A model generated the notes under the pieces. It saw nothing but the letters and a program-made list of their open reading frames with translations. It searched no databases and was not told the origin of the DNA. Of a DNA stretch of 64,000 bases, positions 60,144 to 64,000 are shown piece by piece (position 1 is the stretch's first letter; each line of letters begins with the position of its first letter). This DNA comes from Bradyrhizobium sp. LTSP849 (lineage in GTDB: Bacteria > Pseudomonadota > Alphaproteobacteria > Rhizobiales > Xanthobacteraceae), in assembly GCF_000938255.1 (NCBI RefSeq), contig NZ_JYMR01000012.1, positions 124,001 to 188,000 of the forward strand. Direction: 5' to 3'. The position numbers and the translations under genes were made by a program.

Positions 60144-62099
60144 TCACTCCGCGGCCGCTTGCGCCGTGAGGGCGTCCTCGACCGGCGGCGGCTCCCGGTT
60201 GGGCGCCTCGCTGCTATCGGCCATCTTGGCCAGTTTCTCGCGCGCGGCCTCGGCCTCGCGCTGCCTGTTCCACATGCTGGCATAGAGACCGCCGTGCGCG
60301 AGCAGCTTGGCGTGGGTGCCGCGCTCGGCGATGCGGCCCTGGTCCAGCACGATGATCTCATCGGCCCCGACGATGGTCGAGAGCCGGTGCGCGATCACCA
60401 GCGAGGTACGATTCTTGGCGACGCGTTCGAGCGCGCCCTGGATCTCGTGCTCGGTGTGGGTGTCGAGCGCCGAGGTCGCCTCGTCCAGCACCAGGATCGG
60501 CGGCGCCTTCAACACCGTGCGCGCGATCGCGACTCGCTGCTTCTCGCCGCCCGACAGTTTCAGACCGCGCTCGCCGACCTGGGTCTCGTAGCCCATCGGC
60601 GACATGCGGATGAAATGGTCGATCTGCGCCAGCCGCGCCGCCTCCTCGACCTCGGCATCATCAGCGTCCCAGCGACCGTAGCGGATGTTGTAGCGGATGG
60701 TGTCGTTGAACAGCACGGTGTCCTGCGGCACCATGCCGATCGAGGCGCGCAAGCTGGCCTGCGTGACCTCGCGGATGTCCTGTCCGTCGATCAGGATTCT
60801 GCCGCCGGAGATGTCGTAGAGCCGGAACAGAAGGCGTGAGATGGTGGATTTGCCGGCCCCCGACGGGCCGACGATCGCGACCGTTTTGCCGGCCGGCACC
60901 TCGAAGCTGATGCCCTTGAGGATCGGGCGCGCCGGCTCATAGGCAAAGCGCACATCCTCGAAGCGCACGGCGCCTGCGGAAACGACCAGCGGCTTTGCAT
61001 CCGGTGCGTCCTTGATCTCCGCCTCGCGTCCCAGCACGCTGAACATCTTCTCGATGTCGATGATCGCCTGCTTGATCTCGCGATAGACCATGCCCATGAA
61101 ATTCAAGGGCTGGTAGAGCTGGATCATCATGGCGTTTACCAGCACGAAATCGCCGACCGTGTTGGTGCCGTTGCGCACGCCGATCGCACACATCAGCATG
61201 GTCGCGGTCAGCCCCAGCGTGAAGATCACGGCTTGTCCGGTGTTGAGCACGGCGAGCGACGTATAGGCGTGGACGCTTGACTCCTCGTAGCGCGCGACCG
61301 AACGGTCGTAGCGCTGCGCCTCGCGCGCCTCGGCGCTGAAATATTTGACAGTCTCGTAGTTGAGCAGCGAGTCGATCGCCTTGGTGTTCGCCTCGGTGTC
61401 GGAATCGTTCATCTTGCGGCGGATGCCGATCCGCCACTCGGTCGCGATGTAGGTGTAATACATGTAGACCGCGACGGTGATGAGCGTCGCAAGCACGTAG
61501 CGCCAGTCGAATTGCCACAGCAGCACGGCCATCAGCAGCGAGACCTCGACGATGGTCGGGATCAGCTGGAGGATCACCATGCGCACGATGACCTCGATGC
61601 CCTCGCGGCCACGCTCGAGCACGCGCGTCAGGCCGCCGGTCTTGCGCTCGAGGTGAAAGCGCAGCGAGAGTTCGTGCATATGGATGAAGGTGATGGTGGC
61701 GAGCTTGCGCACCGCGTGCATGGCGACGCGCGCAAAGATGCCGTCGCGCCATTGCGTCAGCACCGCCATCACGATGCGCATCACGCCGTAGCTCGCCGTC
61801 AACAGCAGCGGCGATGCGATCACCCAGAGATGCCAGTTGTCAGGCTGCACCGGCGCGGTGTTGGCCCCGGTCAGCGCATCCGTCGCCCATTTGAAGCTGA
61901 ACGGAACCGTCAACGTGATCAGCTTGGCGGCGAGCAGCAGCACCATCGACCAGACCACGCGCATCTTCAGGTCGAAACGGTCGCCCGGCCAGATATAAGG
62001 CCACAGATGCGCGAGTGTGCCCATCAGGGTGGCCCGCTCCAGCGGTCCGCCGGCGGGCTCGGGCACGTCGGCGCCGTGAGGCGAATGAGGTTGGTCCAT
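60144..62099 (-). CDS. ATM1-type ABC exporter
   Basis: A 651-residue half-transporter. N-terminal membrane domain of six helices (~45–330), including RDGIFARVAMHAVRKLATITFIHMHELSLRFHLERKTGGLTRVLERG, the ATM1/HMT1 substrate-loop region, and NYETVKYFSAEAREAQRY. C-terminal ATPase with Walker A GPSGAGKST, signature LSGGEKQR and Walker B ILVLDEATSALD. The family exports glutathione-linked sulfur species or heavy-metal conjugates and supports Fe-S assembly or metal tolerance. The start is the ATG at 62099; an in-frame TTG lies one codon upstream. The ATM1 subgroup is assigned from the long N-terminal half and the NYETVKYF motif. Confidence 0.9.
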   Translation of the reverse strand: MDQPHSPHGADVPEPAGGPLERATLMGTLAHLWPYIWPGDRFDLKMRVVWSMVLLLAAKLITLTVPFSFKWATDALTGANTAPVQPDNWHLWVIASPLLLTASYGVMRIVMAVLTQWRDGIFARVAMHAVRKLATITFIHMHELSLRFHLERKTGGLTRVLERGREGIEVIVRMVILQLIPTIVEVSLLMAVLLWQFDWRYVLATLITVAVYMYYTYIATEWRIGIRRKMNDSDTEANTKAIDSLLNYETVKYFSAEAREAQRYDRSVARYEESSVHAYTSLAVLNTGQAVIFTLGLTATMLMCAIGVRNGTNTVGDFVLVNAMMIQLYQPLNFMGMVYREIKQAIIDIEKMFSVLGREAEIKDAPDAKPLVVSAGAVRFEDVRFAYEPARPILKGISFEVPAGKTVAIVGPSGAGKSTISRLLFRLYDISGGRILIDGQDIREVTQASLRASIGMVPQDTVLFNDTIRYNIRYGRWDADDAEVEEAARLAQIDHFIRMSPMGYETQVGERGLKLSGGEKQRVAIARTVLKAPPILVLDEATSALDTHTEHEIQGALERVAKNRTSLVIAHRLSTIVGADEIIVLDQGRIAERGTHAKLLAHGGLYASMWNRQREAEAAREKLAKMADSSEAPNREPPPVEDALTAQAAAE

Positions 62100-62291
62100 C
62101 AAGAAGCCTGAGGGCCCGCCGGATGCGGGCCGCGTTGCGATTAACTGTTTTCGCTCGTCATATAGAAGCTTCCGGGGGCGAGCGCACCCCGCCAGATGGC
62201 GAATATTCGATTGTTTGCCGCCATTTACCGGTAGATTTCCGGGTAGTCCGAATCACCGATTGGGCTTGACGCCCCTTCGCTGCAATGCATC

Positions 62292-62906
62292 ATGGCACCA
62301 ATGAGCACGATCAAAACCGTCTGTGTCTATTGCGGCTCCGGTCCCGGAACCAATCCCCACTTCACCGAAGGCGCCAAGGCGTTCGGCAAGGCGCTCGCCG
62401 AGAACAACATTCGCCTGGTCTATGGCGGCGGCTCGCTCGGCCTGATGGGCTCGGTCGCGACCTCCGTGCTCGATCACGGCGGCACCGTCACCGGCATCAT
62501 CCCCGAATTCCTCCGGAAGCGCGAGAATGCGCTGACCCGCGTGCAGGAGATGATCGTCACCCCCGATATGCACGAGCGCAAGCGGCTGATGTTCGAACGC
62601 TCCGACGCCTTCGTGGCGCTGCCGGGCGGCGTTGGCACGCTGGAGGAACTGGTCGAGCAATTGACCTGGAAGCAGCTCGGTCGTCACGCCAAGCCGGTGC
62701 TGCTCGCCAATATCGACAATTTCTGGGAGCCGCTGTTCTCGCTGCTGTCGCATATGCGCCAGACCGAGTTCATCCGCGCCGGCCTTTCGGTCGACATCCT
62801 CAAGGCCGATCGCATCGAGGACATCCTGCCGAAGCTGAAGGCCGCCTCGGCACAGATCGCCGACGCGGAAAAGAACCTCGCGCCCGAAGTCGCGCGCAAG
62901 CTCTGA
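62292..62906 (+). CDS. LOG family protein (TIGR00730), cytokinin-activating-type phosphoribohydrolase
   Basis: A 204-residue Rossmann-fold enzyme. The active motif PGGVGTLEE is at residues 111–119, with the preceding MHERKRLM (catalytic Arg/Glu region) at ~93–100 and VCVYCGSGPGTNP and VYGGGSLGLMG at the N-terminal half. LOG proteins hydrolyse nucleoside 5'-monophosphates to base and ribose 5-phosphate; plant-associated members make free cytokinins. Two nearby ATGs (62292 and 62301) are possible. Its stop abuts the stop of the convergent glyoxalase-fold gene. Confidence 0.9.
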   Translation: MAPMSTIKTVCVYCGSGPGTNPHFTEGAKAFGKALAENNIRLVYGGGSLGLMGSVATSVLDHGGTVTGIIPEFLRKRENALTRVQEMIVTPDMHERKRLMFERSDAFVALPGGVGTLEELVEQLTWKQLGRHAKPVLLANIDNFWEPLFSLLSHMRQTEFIRAGLSVDILKADRIEDILPKLKAASAQIADAEKNLAPEVARKL

Positions 62907-63284
62907 CTACTCGCTCGGAAACGTCACCGCTTCGATCCGGTTGCCGTCGGGATCGACGATGAAGGCCGCGTAGTAGCGCACGCGGTCGTGCGGGCGGATG
63001 CCAGGCGCACCGTCGGAGGCACCGCCACTCGCAAGCGCTGCCGCATGAAACGCATCAACCTCAGCCGTCGTCTTCGCCCGCAGGCAGATGTGCACGCCGC
63101 TCTCCGGGGCTACGGGCGGCATGGCCTCGCGCAGATTGATCCAGAATTCCGGATAGGACTTGCCGAAACCGATCGTGCGCGGCCGTGTTATGAGGCGTGT
63201 GAGGCCGAGGGTGGCAAGGGTTGCTTCGTAGAATGCGGCGGAGCGATCGAGGTTGCTGACCCCGACGGAGATGTGGTCGATCAT
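62907..63284 (-). CDS. VOC/glyoxalase-fold protein
   Basis: A 125-residue single VOC-domain protein: MIDHISVGVSNLDRSAAFYE at the start and VDPDGNRIEAV at the end, giving the potential metal ligands His4 and Glu near the C terminus. EFWINLRE and ADGA-like loops fit glyoxalase/dioxygenase superfamily proteins of small size that often act as dimers. No specific activity can be read. It lies between the LOG gene and palindromic repeat family 5 copy B. Confidence 0.85.
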   Translation of the reverse strand: MIDHISVGVSNLDRSAAFYEATLATLGLTRLITRPRTIGFGKSYPEFWINLREAMPPVAPESGVHICLRAKTTAEVDAFHAAALASGGASDGAPGIRPHDRVRYYAAFIVDPDGNRIEAVTFPSE

Positions 63285-63308
63285 GCCCTGCCTTCCCTCA
63301 CCCCAACT

Positions 63309-63408
63309 GTCATCGCCCGGCTAAACCGGGCGATCCAGTATTCCGAGAGGTCCGAGACCTACTGAGAGGCCGCGGCGTACTGGATACCCCGCCTTCGCGG
63401 GGTATGAC
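63309..63408. repeat. Palindromic repeat, family 5, copy B
   Basis: Two hairpins, GTCATCGCCCGG...CCGGGCGATCC and GGATACCCCGC...GCGGGGTATGAC, flank a core with CCAGTATTCC and GCCGCGGCGTAC. It is the inverted copy of the element at 36911–37009. It lies between the glyoxalase-fold gene and the citramalate synthase gene. Confidence 0.8.
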
Positions 63409-63422
63409 AGTCGTCGTGGATC

Positions 63423-64000
63423 CTACGCCGGCGCGCCCGACTTCACGAGCTTGTAGATTACCGAATCCATCAGCGCCTGGAACGAGGCGTCGATGATGTT
63501 GGGGGACACGCCGACCGTGGTCCAGACATCGCCGTTCTCGTCCTCACTCTCGATCAGCACGCGCGTGACCGCGCCGGTGCCGCCGTTGAGGATACGGACG
63601 CGGTAGTCGATCAGCTTCAGGCCCTCGATGTATTTCTGATACTTGCCGAGGTCCTTGCGCAAGGCGACGTCGAGCGCGTTGACGGGGCCGTTGCCTTCGG
63701 CCGCCGAGATCAGGTGCTCGCCGGCGACGTCGACCTTCACCACGGCCAGTGCCACGGTGACGCGTTCGCCGAGCGCGTTGTAGCGCTGCTCGACATTGAC
63801 GTCGAACTGTTCGACCTCGAAATAATGCGGCACCTTGCCGAGCGTGCGGCGCGCCAGCAGATCAAATGACGCGTTCGCCGATTCATACGCATAGCCCGCC
63901 GCCTCGCGCTCCTTTAGCTCCTCGACCAGCCGCGTCAGCTTCGGATCGCTCTTTTCATAAGCGATGCCGGCGCGATCGAGCTCGGCGATGACGTTGGAGC
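63423..64000 (-). CDS. cimA: Citramalate synthase, C-terminal part (5' end outside window)
   Basis: The last ~192 codons of a citramalate/isopropylmalate-synthase-like enzyme; the frame is open at the right edge (SNVIAELDRAGIAYEKSDPKLTRLVEELKEREAAGYAYESANASFDLLARRTLG). The following VPHYFEVEQFDVNVEQRYN and the C-terminal LeuA-type regulatory domain (RILNGGTGAVTRVLIESEDENGDVWTTVGVSPNIIDASFQALMDSVIYKL) match the (R)-citramalate synthase family. That family condenses pyruvate and acetyl-CoA in a threonine-independent isoleucine route. The catalytic TIM barrel lies outside the window. Isopropylmalate synthase is less likely because the ESANASFDLLARR segment is CimA-like. Confidence 0.85.
   Translation of the reverse strand, partial: SNVIAELDRAGIAYEKSDPKLTRLVEELKEREAAGYAYESANASFDLLARRTLGKVPHYFEVEQFDVNVEQRYNALGERVTVALAVVKVDVAGEHLISAAEGNGPVNALDVALRKDLGKYQKYIEGLKLIDYRVRILNGGTGAVTRVLIESEDENGDVWTTVGVSPNIIDASFQALMDSVIYKLVKSGAPA

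Overview
The window is high-GC, densely coded DNA from an alphaproteobacterium, most likely Bradyrhizobium or a close relative. The evidence is the acpXL–lpxXL very-long-chain lipid A cluster typical of Rhizobiales, many Liv-type and TctC-type solute receptors, two tandem kup genes, a MotA/MotB pair, and several families of short palindromic intergenic repeats. No rRNA, tRNA, CRISPR array, insertion sequence or phage gene was recognised. Names rest on sequence motifs and recalled family knowledge, not on database searches.

Layout. 1–5.1 kb: the end of a branched-chain-type (Liv) ABC importer, its receptor, a SnoaL-like protein and two tandem cytosine-deaminase-like amidohydrolases. 5.6–14.7 kb: a long minus-strand operon, apparently headed by a TetR regulator, for the lower protocatechuate 4,5-cleavage (gallate-type) pathway. 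It holds two 2-pyrone-4,6-dicarboxylate hydrolase-like proteins (one with a Tat signal), DctA, the hydratase GalB, the aldolase GalC, a 4,5-dihydroxyphthalate-decarboxylase-like protein and a DUF1932 dehydrogenase. Two periplasmic solute receptors are divergent from it. 14.7–18.9 kb: an MscS channel, a DUF763 protein, a cytochrome P450 and a small coiled-coil protein.

19.0–33.7 kb is the most notable region: a self-contained cluster for nicotinate breakdown by a reductive route. A NicAB-type molybdenum hydroxylase with three c-type haem sites would make 6-hydroxynicotinate. A 6-hydroxynicotinate reductase-like iron-sulfur protein, probably fed by the clustered ferredoxin-NADP reductase, would make 1,4,5,6-tetrahydro-6-oxonicotinate. 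An enamidase-like amidohydrolase would open that ring. A Liv-type importer with fused LivH-LivM, a MarR regulator, a UPF0280 protein and a DUF1185 protein share the operon. Three promoter regions carry the same 16-bp operator-like palindrome, which suggests one regulon. 33.7–34.8 kb holds an extradiol dioxygenase whose upstream palindrome matches the one beside the TetR gene 22 kb away.

35–41 kb: a lone HerA-type ATPase, an AhpD-like protein, a Crp/Fnr regulator, a ParB-like protein and several small proteins. 41.1–45.4 kb: acpXL, fabZ-like, two ketosynthases (the first lacking catalytic residues) and lpxXL, for the C28 acyl chain of lipid A. 45.5–54.1 kb: a polyamine-type receptor, an aminotransferase, a rhodanese, two Kup potassium transporters and MotB/MotA. 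54.6–64 kb: an MFS transporter with a hydantoin-racemase-like protein, an SDR, a RraA-family protein, pssA–psd phospholipid synthesis, an ATM1-type ABC exporter, a LOG-family protein, a glyoxalase-fold protein, and the C-terminal part of a citramalate synthase running off the right edge.
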